From contig JBAZQB010000003.1 of NCBI GenBank assembly GCA_041645435.1, positions 310,001-374,000 of the forward strand: a stretch of 64,000 bases of DNA, in the 5' to 3' direction. The notes under the pieces are model-generated. The model worked only from the letters and a program-made list of their open reading frames with translations. It was not told the DNA's origin and searched no databases. Positions 26,115 through 34,237 of the stretch are shown here, in pieces; positions within the stretch are counted from its first letter, which is position 1; each line of letters opens with the position of its first letter. The DNA comes from Methanoregula sp. Lineage in GTDB: Archaea; Halobacteriota; Methanomicrobia; Methanomicrobiales; Methanospirillaceae. Position numbers and translations under genes: made by a program.

Positions 26115-26519
26115 TTATCTGATTCTGAATTTGCTGACGATCTTTTCCCGAATCGCTTCTTTGGGGTATGCCCCGATGATCCGGTCAACCAGCTGTCCAT
26201 TGGCAAACAGCATGATGGCCGGGATGGCATCGATGTTAAACTCGCGTGCAAGCTTCTGGTTGTTATCGGTATTGACCTTGCCGAACGCGACTTTGTCGGA
26301 AAATTCCATGGAGAGTTCTTCCATGATTGGCGCGATTCTCCTGCATGGTCCGCACCATTCCGCCCAGAAGTCGATCACGGCATACTGGTTGGTGCGGATG
26401 AATTCCACAAAATGGGTCTCTTCGACATCGGTAACCACGGGCACTTTTGCTGGATGTTTCATTTTTTCGGTCAGCTCCTGTATGCGCTTCTCCCGTATCT
26501 TTATGATCTCGTCATCCAT
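26115..26519 (-). CDS. trxA: Thioredoxin
   Basis: A 134-residue thioredoxin with active site WCGPC (VIDFWAEWCGPCRRIAPIM, near residue 50), the conserved cis-proline segment DAIPAIMLF and the C-terminal VDRIIGAYP. A 30-residue N-terminal extension rich in charged residues (KIREKRIQELTEKMKH) is predicted helical and is longer than in minimal thioredoxins. It reduces protein disulfides in the cytosol. Its likely reductase partner is the glutaredoxin-thioredoxin reductase fusion at 41-42 kb, which would be the only such enzyme in the window. Confidence 0.95.
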   Translation of the reverse strand: MDDEIIKIREKRIQELTEKMKHPAKVPVVTDVEETHFVEFIRTNQYAVIDFWAEWCGPCRRIAPIMEELSMEFSDKVAFGKVNTDNNQKLAREFNIDAIPAIMLFANGQLVDRIIGAYPKEAIREKIVSKFRIR

Positions 26520-26628
26520 AAGGATGTGTGGGAAAATGAGAAATTAAAGCTGATCGATGCCATCAAGGGATAGCCGAAGGTTAAGTATATCAGCGCATCC
26601 TGACTATATTATAATCCTGATTATAGGA

Positions 26629-26703
26629 AGCGAGGTAGGGTAGTCAGGATATCCCGACGGGCTCATAACCCGTAGACCGATGGTTCAAATCCATCCCTCG
26701 CTA
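26629..26703 (+). tRNA. Initiator tRNA-Met (anticodon CAT)
   Basis: A 75-base tRNA. The acceptor stem AGCGAGG pairs with CCTCGCT, giving the A1-U72 pair typical of archaeal initiators. The anticodon arm ACGGG-CTCATAA-CCCGT carries three G-C pairs next to the loop, the initiator hallmark, and anticodon CAT. The T loop contains TTCAAAT. CCA is not encoded. A TATA-like TTAAGTATATC lies about 40 bases upstream. Confidence 0.93.
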
Positions 26704-26738
26704 CTGATCTTTTCTGAAATTTCTTTTAAAAGGGGAAG

Positions 26739-27548
26739 TTATTTTCTCATCCCAACGACGAACAGCGCGCCGACGATACCGAGAACCGCAATCGCACCCA
26801 GTGAGGATTTTGTGGGAGAGGGGAGTTTCGTTGCCTGCGTTGCGGTAGCGGGCATGCAGGTGGTGCTCATAGATGCAAGACTCTCACGTGCACTGGAAAA
26901 GGCCGGGTATGGGAGGGTGTAATCGGGGTCGAACCCGAGAGATTTTTCAAGGTCTTCCCGCGCACCCGTGCAGTTCCCGGAAGCGGTGAGGAGCGCGCCT
27001 TTCACGTGCCAGTAATGGGCATTTTCGGGATCGAGGAGGAGTGCCCGGTCGATTGCAGTGAGTCCTTCGGGATTCCTGCCCATACCTTGAAGTGCCAGTG
27101 CTTTTACACCATAGGTTGTTGGGTAGTTGGCGTTGAGCGAGATTCCGGTTTCCGCATCGACAAGAGCAGCTGAGTAGTTGCCGAGCGCAAGATACCCGTA
27201 CCCGCGGTTGGCATACCGGACCGGTTTTGGATCCAGCTGGATACCTTTTGACACGACCTCAACTGATTTTGCATATTGCCCCATCTTCCGGTAGGCGTAA
27301 CCCTGGAGACAAAGGAGGTCTGCATTGTCCGGATACCACGTGACACCTCTCGTAGTGAGGAGGAGCGCGCTGGTCCAGTTCCGCTCGGCTACTGCCACTT
27401 TTGCATCGCTGATATATGCAGCAGCATCCTGCGGTGGCACTTCAGGAGTGCCTGTTCCCGTGGATAATGTTGCAGTGAGGCTGTTTCCCGCTTCCGCCGG
27501 AATGATAAGACAGAGCAGGAGACAGAGAAGACAGAGTGTTTTTTTCAT
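26739..27548 (-). CDS. Secreted TPR-repeat protein with C-terminal membrane anchor
   Basis: About 269 residues from the ATG at MKKTLCLLCLLL. The N-terminus is a signal peptide (LCLIIPAEAG). It is followed by four to five tetratricopeptide repeats, for example TWYPDNADLLCLQGYAYRKM, PVRYANRGYGYLALGNY, TYGVKALALQGMGR and AHYWHVKGALLTASGN. The end is a membrane helix (AIAVLGIVGALFVVGM) with a basic tail, the PGF-CTERM-like layout of methanogen surface proteins without that exact motif. It is probably a scaffold on the outer face of the membrane. The function is unknown. It is convergent with the initiator tRNA. Confidence 0.82.
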   Translation of the reverse strand: MKKTLCLLCLLLCLIIPAEAGNSLTATLSTGTGTPEVPPQDAAAYISDAKVAVAERNWTSALLLTTRGVTWYPDNADLLCLQGYAYRKMGQYAKSVEVVSKGIQLDPKPVRYANRGYGYLALGNYSAALVDAETGISLNANYPTTYGVKALALQGMGRNPEGLTAIDRALLLDPENAHYWHVKGALLTASGNCTGAREDLEKSLGFDPDYTLPYPAFSSARESLASMSTTCMPATATQATKLPSPTKSSLGAIAVLGIVGALFVVGMRK

Positions 27549-27778
27549 CAGAAGTTCCGTGAAAATAGTTGTTGCCTGTCGGTATTTGTGCCCTTTGTTT
27601 TTTAGTTTCGTGATGCAGGACGGATGCATTCCTGATCTTTTTTCTCAGAAGTTCCCTGTAACGGACTCCGGATCGCACCACTTCGCACCCGGAACTGGTG
27701 CACAATTATTTTCCTGCGGATCATGTTTTTTTTCAGGAAATTTCCGGACGGCCGGTCATTTTCCCCTAACGTTCACTT

Positions 27779-28310
27779 GAAAAATAAAAACCAAGGTGTG
27801 GTTACATTTTTTTAATCAAGGTCCGGTTTATTTTTTTCAAGCAAAGTCTGGTTGATCCGGAAATGATTTTCAATCGCGATCGCGTACGCGATTGAATTTT
27901 TTTGAGCAAAGTCTGGTTGATCCGGCTGAGCAGCCTGAAGTTCTGTCTGGGTGAGATGCCGGAGCGGGTTCACGTCGGAAGGGCGGACCGGTTTTTCTCC
28001 CTTTCGGTTTTAAGAATCAGAAACGGATCGCGTTTTTTTATTTTCAAGCAGAGTCTGGTTGATCTGCTAATGGATTCCAGGCAGGGGCTGGGGGGTTGAT
28101 TGAAAATTTTTGAGCAGGGTCTGATTTATTTTTTTTAAGCAAGGTGTGGTTGAAAAAATAAAATCAAAGTGTGATTGAAATTTTTTGAGCAGAGTCTGAT
28201 TATTTTTTTTCAATCAAAGTCTGGTTAAAAAAATAAAATCAAAGTGCGATTGAAATTTTTTGGGCAGGGGCTGGTTGAAAACCAATTTGATGAGCAAAGT
28301 AGTGCAGGAA
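27779..28310 (+). repeat. Interspersed repeat element, copy B (inverted relative to copy A)
   Basis: This is the inverted counterpart of the element at 6751-7336. Unit copies (GCAAAGTCTGGTTGATCC, then TTTTTTTCAA and so on) lie on the left (27779-27901) and right (28100-28290) of the core 27902-28099. The core is about 93 percent identical to the reverse complement of copy A. The left flank contains a perfect palindrome CAATCGCG-ATCGCGTA-CGCGATTG (27871-27894), partly kept in copy A. A frame of 65 codons beginning with TTG is open in both cores but most differences between copies change the amino acid. The 230 bases before it, back to the TPR gene, hold nothing I recognise. Confidence 0.9.
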
Positions 28311-28372
28311 GTGGTGCAGGTAACTAAAGCAATCCACAACTCTTATCCATCATCACCCCAATTTCTTCAGAA

Positions 28373-29038
28373 ATGGCTACCCTTGATCCCTCCATCGCAG
28401 GCATTTTCCTATTCGGCCTGATTGCCGGCATCTGTCCCTGCAACAGCGTGTTATGCCTGGGACTGATAGGGTACCTGACGAGCGGGAACACCCGGTTATC
28501 TCCCCTCAATATCCTCAAACTGACGATCTCGTTCTGTCTCGGCACGATCCTCATACTCCTGCCCCTGGGAGTAATCGCGGGCTATATCGGCAAATACCTC
28601 CTGTTCCTGAACAGCACTATTGCATGGGCGATCGGGGGGGTGCTGCTCATCCTGATGGGGCTCCAGCTCCTTCATGTGTACAAGCCACCCATCCGAAGCA
28701 TCTTCAACTTCTTCAAAGTACCCACATCCTACACGGTCACCGGTGCATTCCTGCTGGGGCTTTCGTTCGGGGCAATAACGGTCGGACGGGGAGCCCCGAT
28801 GCTGCTCGTCGTTCTGACCTATATCGCACTCTACCAGACAGCAGTGCAGGGGTTTTTCACCATCCTGATCTATGCAGTGGGGCTTTCCATTCCCCTCATT
28901 GTTATCAGCTCGCTGGGCGGGGCGCTCGGAAAAAAGATCAAGGATACCGCACGGGTGAGCGGGGATGCATTTGACAGGATCATTGGTGTGCTGATCCTCC
29001 TCATCGGGATATATTTCCTGTACCTTGCATTCCAGTAA
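28373..29038 (+). CDS. CcdA/DsbD-type transmembrane protein
   Basis: A 221-residue membrane protein with six hydrophobic segments. The signature GLIAGICPCNSVLCLGLIGYL at about residues 15-35 carries two cysteines (CPC) in the position of the redox-active cysteine of CcdA-type proteins. A second conserved segment is LLGLSFGAITVGRGAPMLLVV. CcdA carries electrons across the membrane from cytosolic thioredoxin to extracytoplasmic thiols. The second transmembrane cysteine expected in the fourth helix is not obvious, since that helix has GAITVGRGAP, so the redox role is uncertain. The gene follows repeat copy B and stands alone. Confidence 0.78.
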   Translation: MATLDPSIAGIFLFGLIAGICPCNSVLCLGLIGYLTSGNTRLSPLNILKLTISFCLGTILILLPLGVIAGYIGKYLLFLNSTIAWAIGGVLLILMGLQLLHVYKPPIRSIFNFFKVPTSYTVTGAFLLGLSFGAITVGRGAPMLLVVLTYIALYQTAVQGFFTILIYAVGLSIPLIVISSLGGALGKKIKDTARVSGDAFDRIIGVLILLIGIYFLYLAFQ

Positions 29039-29163
29039 CCACCAAGTCCTGAAAAGACGGGGTGCCCAGAAACCAAAAACCTTATTTTCTCATGAGATTG
29101 CCGGGAAAAACAGGTGAGAACCGGATCAATACGGTTCTTCTTTTACGTTTTGAGAGGAGTGTT

Positions 29164-30591
29164 TCAGATCTCGGTTTCAAACGTGCCGAGCTTGGACTGG
29201 TAGGTTCCATCCACGAAATCGACCTGCCGGGCCTTGACATGTTCGCCATCAATCTGGACCGGGTAACACCCCGTAAGACAACCGGTGCAGAGATCTCCCT
29301 GGCCAATGCCGATCGCCTCTACCAGCGCATCCAGCGAGACATGGTGAAGGGACGTTGCGGTGATGCTGTGCCGGACCTCTTCTTCAATCCGGTTGCTCGC
29401 TATCAGCTCTTCCCGGGTAGGCATGTCTACACCGAGATAGCAAGGTGCCTTGATAGCGGGGGATCCGATGCGCATGTGGATCTCCCGCGCTCCGGATTCG
29501 CGCATCATCTCAATAATCCGTTTCGAGGTAGTACCCCGCACGATACTGTCGTCAATCAGGACAATAGACTTGTTCAGTAAATGCGCCGGTATCGGATTGA
29601 GCTTGATCCTGACTGCTTTCTCCCGCTCCTTCTGGGAGGGCATGATGAACGTGCGTCCCATGTACCGGTTCTTCATCAAGGACTCCACGAATGGGATCTT
29701 TGACGCTTCTGCATACCCGATTGCATAAGCAGTCCCTGAGTCAGGAACTGAACAGACAGAATCAGCTTTTACCGGGTCTTCTTCAAAGAGCTTCTGCCCG
29801 ATCTGCCGCCTCACGGTATACACAAGTACACCATCAATGATCGAATCTGCCCGGGCAAAATAAATGTATTCAAAAATACAGTGCGCCCTTTTGCCGGCGA
29901 TAGCAATCTGGGTGCATTTTACACCATCTGTATCAATCCGGATCAGTTCGCCGGGTTTCACATCCCGGATAAACTTTGCACTCAGGGCATCGATTGCCAC
30001 GCTCTCGGAAGCAACCATGTAACCGTTCTCGGTCTTACCTATACAAAAAGGCTTGATGCCCAGGGGATCCCTGAAAGCATAGATAATCCCATCGATCATC
30101 ACCACAATCGAGTATGAACCCCGGAGTTTGTGCATGCAGAGATTGACTGCATCCTCCACACATCCCGTGTTACTTATCTCATTGATCAAGATCTTTGCAA
30201 TGATCTCGGTATCGGTAGTTGTGATAAAGAGCTGGCCCGTCTGCTCGAACTCTGCCCGGAGTTCTGTAGTATTGACAAGGTTCCCGTTGTGGGCGATTGA
30301 AATGAAATGATCCTTGAACTGGAAGTTGAGTGGCTGGATATTTTCAGGAAGATTTGCACCCGTCGTCGGGTACCGGACATGGCCGATTCCGGCCGAACCT
30401 TTCAGGTCTGATAAAACAGTAGGGGTAAAAACGTCGGCGACAAGGCCCTGCCCCTTGAATTTCTGGAGGTTCAGGCCATCAAACGTGGAAATCCCGGCAC
30501 TTTCCTGCCCGCGGTGCTGGAGCGCATACAGGGCATAATAGAGCTGGATGGCTGCACCGCCAGCATCAACGATGCCAACGATACCACACAT
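29164..30591 (-). CDS. purF: Amidophosphoribosyltransferase
   Basis: A 475-residue enzyme for the first committed step of purine synthesis (PRPP + glutamine to phosphoribosylamine). The N-terminal glutaminase begins MCGIVGIVDAGG with the nucleophile C2 exposed after removal of Met. The phosphoribosyltransferase domain has the PRPP motif SIVLIDDSIVRGTTS near residue 350. CYLGVDMPTREELIA and DLCTGCLTGCYP near the end match iron-sulfur-containing PurF enzymes, which need a 4Fe-4S cluster. It is the last gene of a cluster lsm-rpl37e-purF on this strand, an arrangement known in archaea. Confidence 0.96.
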   Translation of the reverse strand: MCGIVGIVDAGGAAIQLYYALYALQHRGQESAGISTFDGLNLQKFKGQGLVADVFTPTVLSDLKGSAGIGHVRYPTTGANLPENIQPLNFQFKDHFISIAHNGNLVNTTELRAEFEQTGQLFITTTDTEIIAKILINEISNTGCVEDAVNLCMHKLRGSYSIVVMIDGIIYAFRDPLGIKPFCIGKTENGYMVASESVAIDALSAKFIRDVKPGELIRIDTDGVKCTQIAIAGKRAHCIFEYIYFARADSIIDGVLVYTVRRQIGQKLFEEDPVKADSVCSVPDSGTAYAIGYAEASKIPFVESLMKNRYMGRTFIMPSQKEREKAVRIKLNPIPAHLLNKSIVLIDDSIVRGTTSKRIIEMMRESGAREIHMRIGSPAIKAPCYLGVDMPTREELIASNRIEEEVRHSITATSLHHVSLDALVEAIGIGQGDLCTGCLTGCYPVQIDGEHVKARQVDFVDGTYQSKLGTFETEI

Positions 30592-30600
30592 AGTACAACT

Positions 30601-30783
30601 CTAATGCGTTGGGATTTTTGGTCTCTTGGTGTGCCACTTGTAGCTGAGAATCTTAGTGCTTCTGCCAAAACCGCAGGCAGAGCATTCTTTCTTCTGGGCA
30701 TGGAATGAAACTTTCCCACATCGCCGGCAGGTGACATGGGTCTTCTTGTTCATCTTTCCCATTGATGGAGTGCCTTTTGTCAT
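30601..30783 (-). CDS. rpl37e: Ribosomal protein L37e
   Basis: A 60-residue basic protein with the four zinc-binding cysteines of L37e (CRRCGKVSFHAQKKECSACGFG). The family pattern continues with SYKWHTKRPK. It binds 23S rRNA in the large subunit. It lies 11 bases after the Sm-like gene and 9 bases before purF, forming an operon with both. Confidence 0.96.
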   Translation of the reverse strand: MTKGTPSMGKMNKKTHVTCRRCGKVSFHAQKKECSACGFGRSTKILSYKWHTKRPKIPTH

Positions 30784-30794
30784 GTTAACTCACC

Positions 30795-31025
30795 TTATTG
30801 TTCCAATGATGGGGATATATAGATCACATTGTCGCCACGGACGATGAGCGTGCCTACTTTCTGGACTTGTCCGTTCTCTGTCTCTTCGGCTTTGTCGAGC
30901 ACGAGATTCATATGAACATCATATCCCTGGAGTACTCCACGGATTTCTCTCCCGCCTTTGAGAGACACGATAACGGGCTGACGATTCAGCACCAGATCTA
31001 AAATATCCAACGGCCTTTTGGTCAT
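30795..31025 (-). CDS. Sm-like archaeal RNA-binding protein (LSm)
   Basis: A 76-residue Sm-fold protein. The Sm1 motif is seen in VIVSLKGGREIRGVLQGYDVHMNLVLDKAEE and the Sm2 motif in TLIVRGDNVIYI. It assembles as a heptameric ring that binds U-rich RNA. It is the first gene of the lsm-rpl37e-purF operon. A TATA box on this strand (TTTATATT, 31057-31064) lies about 35 bases before the start, giving a short leader. Confidence 0.95.
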   Translation of the reverse strand: MTKRPLDILDLVLNRQPVIVSLKGGREIRGVLQGYDVHMNLVLDKAEETENGQVQKVGTLIVRGDNVIYISPSLEQ

Positions 31026-31224
31026 AACAATACCTTGTTACCATCGCTCTGGAGTAATATAAATGTGCGAGCAGGTTACTTAAACATACCGTAGATCGGT
31101 ATCACTGATCGCGTTTTTCCACCCTGCCCTGAGGGAAAGGACGCACTGCAGACCCGATTACAAATCCCGTATGTTATTCATGCAAATTATTTTTAACGGG
31201 AGGGTTGAATGTACGAGCGGAACA

Positions 31225-31722
31225 ATGAAAAAGATTGTCGTAAAGAAACGTCACTCCATCCGGAAAAGCCAGGGACAGGAGCTTCTTTCCCGCCTTGCGG
31301 AACAGGTTGGAGCTTCATCCGATCTCTTCCGGGCAGATATGATCGAGGTGCTCGAAACCAATGCGGACGTGTCCCTGTTCATGGTCAACAAAAAGCCACT
31401 CCTGATGGATAATGGCGAATGGACATTTCCCACGCTCAAGGGAGCGGTGCAGTGCCCGTTTCCGGAGCGCAGGGTGACTGTCGACGCAGGTGCAATTCCC
31501 TATGTGGTGAATGGTGCAGATATTATGCGGCCGGGCATTGTCGCGGTCACTGACGACGTAAAAGCAAACGCCCCGGTCCAGATCGTGGATGAGCGGCACG
31601 GTAAGCCGCTTGCCATCGGAATTGCCCTGTTCGATGCGCCCGCTATGCGTGCCAGTACAGCAGGAAAAATGGTAAAAAAGTTCCATCACGTCGGAGATGA
31701 GATCTGGAACCTTGAGATCTGA
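31225..31722 (+). CDS. PUA-domain RNA-binding protein (MCT-1/DUF1947 type)
   Basis: A 165-residue protein from the ATG at MKKIVVKKRH. The N-terminal about 75 residues match the DUF1947 pre-PUA part. The C-terminal PUA domain runs from VTVDAGAIPYVVNGADIMRPGIV to PLAIGIALFDA. The family includes MCT-1 and the C-terminal part of eIF2D-like factors, which act on ribosomes with tRNA-initiator complexes. The archaeal role is not settled; ribosome recycling or initiation is the usual guess. It is divergent from lsm. A T-rich stretch that can act as terminator follows at 31761-31777. Confidence 0.88.
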   Translation: MKKIVVKKRHSIRKSQGQELLSRLAEQVGASSDLFRADMIEVLETNADVSLFMVNKKPLLMDNGEWTFPTLKGAVQCPFPERRVTVDAGAIPYVVNGADIMRPGIVAVTDDVKANAPVQIVDERHGKPLAIGIALFDAPAMRASTAGKMVKKFHHVGDEIWNLEI

Positions 31723-31760
31723 CTGATCAACGGGCAACGATAGAGTGCGGGAATTGACCG

Positions 31761-31777
31761 TTTTTCTCTTTTTTTTC
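31761..31777 (+). terminator. T-rich terminator between the PUA gene and sepF
   Basis: TTTTTCTC followed by eight Ts lies about 40 bases after the PUA gene stop and before the sepF promoter. Runs of T are the usual archaeal termination signal. Confidence 0.5.
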
Positions 31778-31813
31778 GGGCAAACCCGTGATTATCGGTT
31801 GCAAAATAGATAC

Positions 31814-31823
31814 TATTAAATAA
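31814..31823 (+). promoter_or_regulatory. TATA box of sepF, probably leaderless
   Basis: TATTAAATAA lies with its centre about 26 bases before the sepF ATG at 31845. No ribosome binding site is present between; only a T run precedes the ATG. This predicts that the transcript begins at the start codon. Confidence 0.65.
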
Positions 31824-31844
31824 TTTTCATCATACAGTTTTTTT

Positions 31845-32213
31845 ATGGTTAAGATCATAGACACGCTCCTTGGCAAGAGTTCCGGAAGTTCGGACGACGA
31901 TTATATGGAACTCGATCTGGCTTCCTACGAAGAACATGGTGCCGGTTCCCCGGCACTGCTGGTAAAAATTGCGACAATTACTGACCTTAAAGATACCCCG
32001 CGAATCAAGGACGAGGTCTACAGTGGTAATATCGTCATCGTTGACATCTCCCGGCTCAAGATGGACAAGATCTCCTACGAGCGGGTATTAAAGGACTTAA
32101 AAGAAGTGGCAAAGGATGTCAATGGCGATATCATTGGTCTCGGGGACCAGCGCTATGTCGTACTCACACCGATGTCCGTGAAGATCTCACGTGACAAGAT
32201 CGGCGGGGCATAA
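31845..32213 (+). CDS. sepF: Cell division protein SepF, archaeal type
   Basis: A 122-residue protein. It opens with a short amphipathic helix (MVKIIDTLLGK), the membrane anchor of SepF. A linker is followed by the core fold ALLVKIATITDLKDTPRIKDEVYSGNIVIVDISR and a C-terminal strand-helix region (VVLTPMSVKIS). In archaea SepF is the membrane anchor of FtsZ1. The start codon lies 26 bases after a TATA box, so a leaderless message is likely. A ZPR1-type zinc finger gene begins two bases after its stop, so these two are one transcription unit. Confidence 0.93.
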   Translation: MVKIIDTLLGKSSGSSDDDYMELDLASYEEHGAGSPALLVKIATITDLKDTPRIKDEVYSGNIVIVDISRLKMDKISYERVLKDLKEVAKDVNGDIIGLGDQRYVVLTPMSVKISRDKIGGA

Positions 32214-32215
32214 CG

Positions 32216-32749
32216 TTGCGGACAGTCGTTCCGGGTCCATGCCCAACGTGTAATAAAGAGATAGAATACCTGTATACCACAGAAAATATTCCCTTTTTTT
32301 CTGATATTCTTATCATTTCTGCGATCTGTCCTTCCTGCGGCTATCGCTATGTCGATACCCAGATGCTCAAGAACAGTGAACCGGTGCGATACGTGTACCG
32401 GGCTGCCACGCCAGAGGATCTCGCAGTCAGGGTGGTAAGAAGCATGAGTGCCGCGATCGAGATACCGGAACTTGGGGTGCGGATTGATCCCGGCCCCACC
32501 TGCCAGGGTTTCGTGTCCAATATAGAAGGTGTGCTGGACCGCATTGTGCAGGCTGTAGGATCAGCAATAATTGATGGGGATGAGGAGGAACGGGAAAACG
32601 CCCGGATACTTCTTGAAAAGATTGCCCGGGTGAAGTGCGGGGAACTGCCGGTTACCATCATTCTCGAAGATCCCACCGGCAACAGTGCGATCGTCTCTGA
32701 CCGTGCCGAGAAGAGCTCTTACACGGTTGAACCTGAACCTTACAGTTGA
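32216..32749 (+). CDS. ZPR1-type zinc finger protein
   Basis: A 177-residue protein starting with TTG two bases after the sepF stop. The N-terminal zinc finger is CPTCNKEIEYLYTTENIPFFSDILIISAICPSCG with C-x2-C at both ends, as in ZPR1. The remainder matches the ZPR1 A/B domain (LGVRIDPGPTCQGFVSNIEGVLDRI and GELPVTIILEDPTGNSAI). Eukaryotic ZPR1 binds elongation factor eEF1A and is needed for its folding; archaeal single-domain members are uncharacterised. It is co-transcribed with sepF. Confidence 0.9.
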   Translation: MRTVVPGPCPTCNKEIEYLYTTENIPFFSDILIISAICPSCGYRYVDTQMLKNSEPVRYVYRAATPEDLAVRVVRSMSAAIEIPELGVRIDPGPTCQGFVSNIEGVLDRIVQAVGSAIIDGDEEERENARILLEKIARVKCGELPVTIILEDPTGNSAIVSDRAEKSSYTVEPEPYS

Positions 32750-32830
32750 ACCAGTTGCCTGTTTTTTCAGAATCAAAAAATCACTAAAAACGAAAAAATT
32801 GTAAATTGTTTATCAGAGAGAATATCAAGC

Positions 32831-34153
32831 CTAATGATTCATATCTTTTAAAATTCCTTCGTAGGTTTCTACGAGATTTTGTGTGGAAGAAAGAATCCGC
32901 CCGCTGATGGCGATGCTTGTCATAGGGTCGAGTTCTATTGCTTTGTTATACGCTTTCACCGCTTCCCGGTAGGGCTGACTGGATTGGAATGCATCATACT
33001 GGACAGATCCTTCCGAAGACCCGGGTTTTCCTGAACTGGCGGTCAGATTCTTATACATATCCCGGATCTCTGTCATATCGGTAATTGCCATGAGAAGGTA
33101 GGCATCCCCTTTTTTCACCCAGATTTTGGCATTTTTTGGATCGCCTGACAGCGCTTTTTCATAGCAGGCAACCGCATCCTGATACTTCCCATCCTGGACC
33201 AGGAGATCCCCTTTATAGATCATCGGGGTTGTTTCATTCGGGTACATGACGACCATCTGGTCAAGATAAGCCCGCGCTTCCTCCTCCCTCCCGATACTGC
33301 CCAGCACATAGAGTCTTTTCATCTGGATTTCCGTATTATCTGGCTGGAGTGCTCTTGCTGTATCATACATCTCGAGTGAATATTCCGGGTATTTTGAATC
33401 CGCCATAGTATCGGCAGCAGAGGCCAGACCATAGGCGGCGATTGAATGGGTGGAAATATTCTTTGAGGTCATTGTTCCAAAATAGATGAGCGGGATAACC
33501 GAACAGACAAGAGAGATAATGATGATAATTGTTGCCGTTCTGAGTCGTTTTCTTGTGGCAGCAGTATCGGATACAATCCTTTGCTGATAAACCAACCCAT
33601 CCGATCTGTCAATTACAATAGTATCTGCCAGAAGATCATGAAGACCCTGTTTCTTTTTTGTAAATCCAATGACGGCAAATCCGAGGCCCAGGGTGATCAG
33701 GGAGACGTACTTGCCGAGTTCCCGTATCAAAGCGCGTGAAAAAGAAAGTCGCCGCCCATTACCATATACTACAATAATCCCAAAGAGTATTTTTCCCAAC
33801 GATGCCTGGTAGCGTGAGCTGATACAGATTGGCGAATAGAGAAGCAGGAAGAACGCACCCGTAATGAGCAGGGTACCAAGAACAGGATACGGGAATTTCC
33901 CTTGTTCAAGAACGACATTTACGAAAAATGCAACGATACCGGCAATGAACAGATCCGGAATAGCCGCACCCAGTCTTTTCCAGAATCCGATATAGCCAAC
34001 CTTATGAACCGGCGAATCCTGAGAGTGTTGAGATCCCTCCTTTTTATCCGATTTTGCCAGCTGGTTCATCAGCCGGGGGAAATGTTCCCTGCAGAATGGG
34101 CAGTCGGGCTCTTCTTTTGGGATAGGAAATTTGCAGCGGGGGCAGCGGGACAT
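32831..34153 (-). CDS. Membrane protein with zinc ribbon, RDD domain and TPR repeats
   Basis: About 440 residues from the ATG at MSRCPRCKFPIPKEEPDCPFC. The N-terminal 20 residues are a zinc ribbon with two CxxC pairs. An RDD-like region with several membrane helices follows (GFWKRLGAAIPDLFIAGIVAFFVNVVL ... RLSFSRALIRELGKYVSLIT ... GFTKKKQGLHDLLADTIVI). One more membrane helix is followed by at least four TPR repeats in the C-terminal half (PEYSLEMYDTARALQPDNTE, YQDAVACYEKALSGDPKNAK, AVKAYNKAIELDPMTS). The three-part fusion is unusual, though each part is common in methanogens. The function is unknown. It is convergent with the ZPR1 gene. Confidence 0.8.
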   Translation of the reverse strand: MSRCPRCKFPIPKEEPDCPFCREHFPRLMNQLAKSDKKEGSQHSQDSPVHKVGYIGFWKRLGAAIPDLFIAGIVAFFVNVVLEQGKFPYPVLGTLLITGAFFLLLYSPICISSRYQASLGKILFGIIVVYGNGRRLSFSRALIRELGKYVSLITLGLGFAVIGFTKKKQGLHDLLADTIVIDRSDGLVYQQRIVSDTAATRKRLRTATIIIIISLVCSVIPLIYFGTMTSKNISTHSIAAYGLASAADTMADSKYPEYSLEMYDTARALQPDNTEIQMKRLYVLGSIGREEEARAYLDQMVVMYPNETTPMIYKGDLLVQDGKYQDAVACYEKALSGDPKNAKIWVKKGDAYLLMAITDMTEIRDMYKNLTASSGKPGSSEGSVQYDAFQSSQPYREAVKAYNKAIELDPMTSIAISGRILSSTQNLVETYEGILKDMNH

Positions 34154-34237
34154 TTGATATGGAGAATCTGAACAGGAGAATAAAATGGTATGCAATTATC
34201 AGGTAAGTAAAAAGGATTGTTTTCGTATCTGTGAGAG

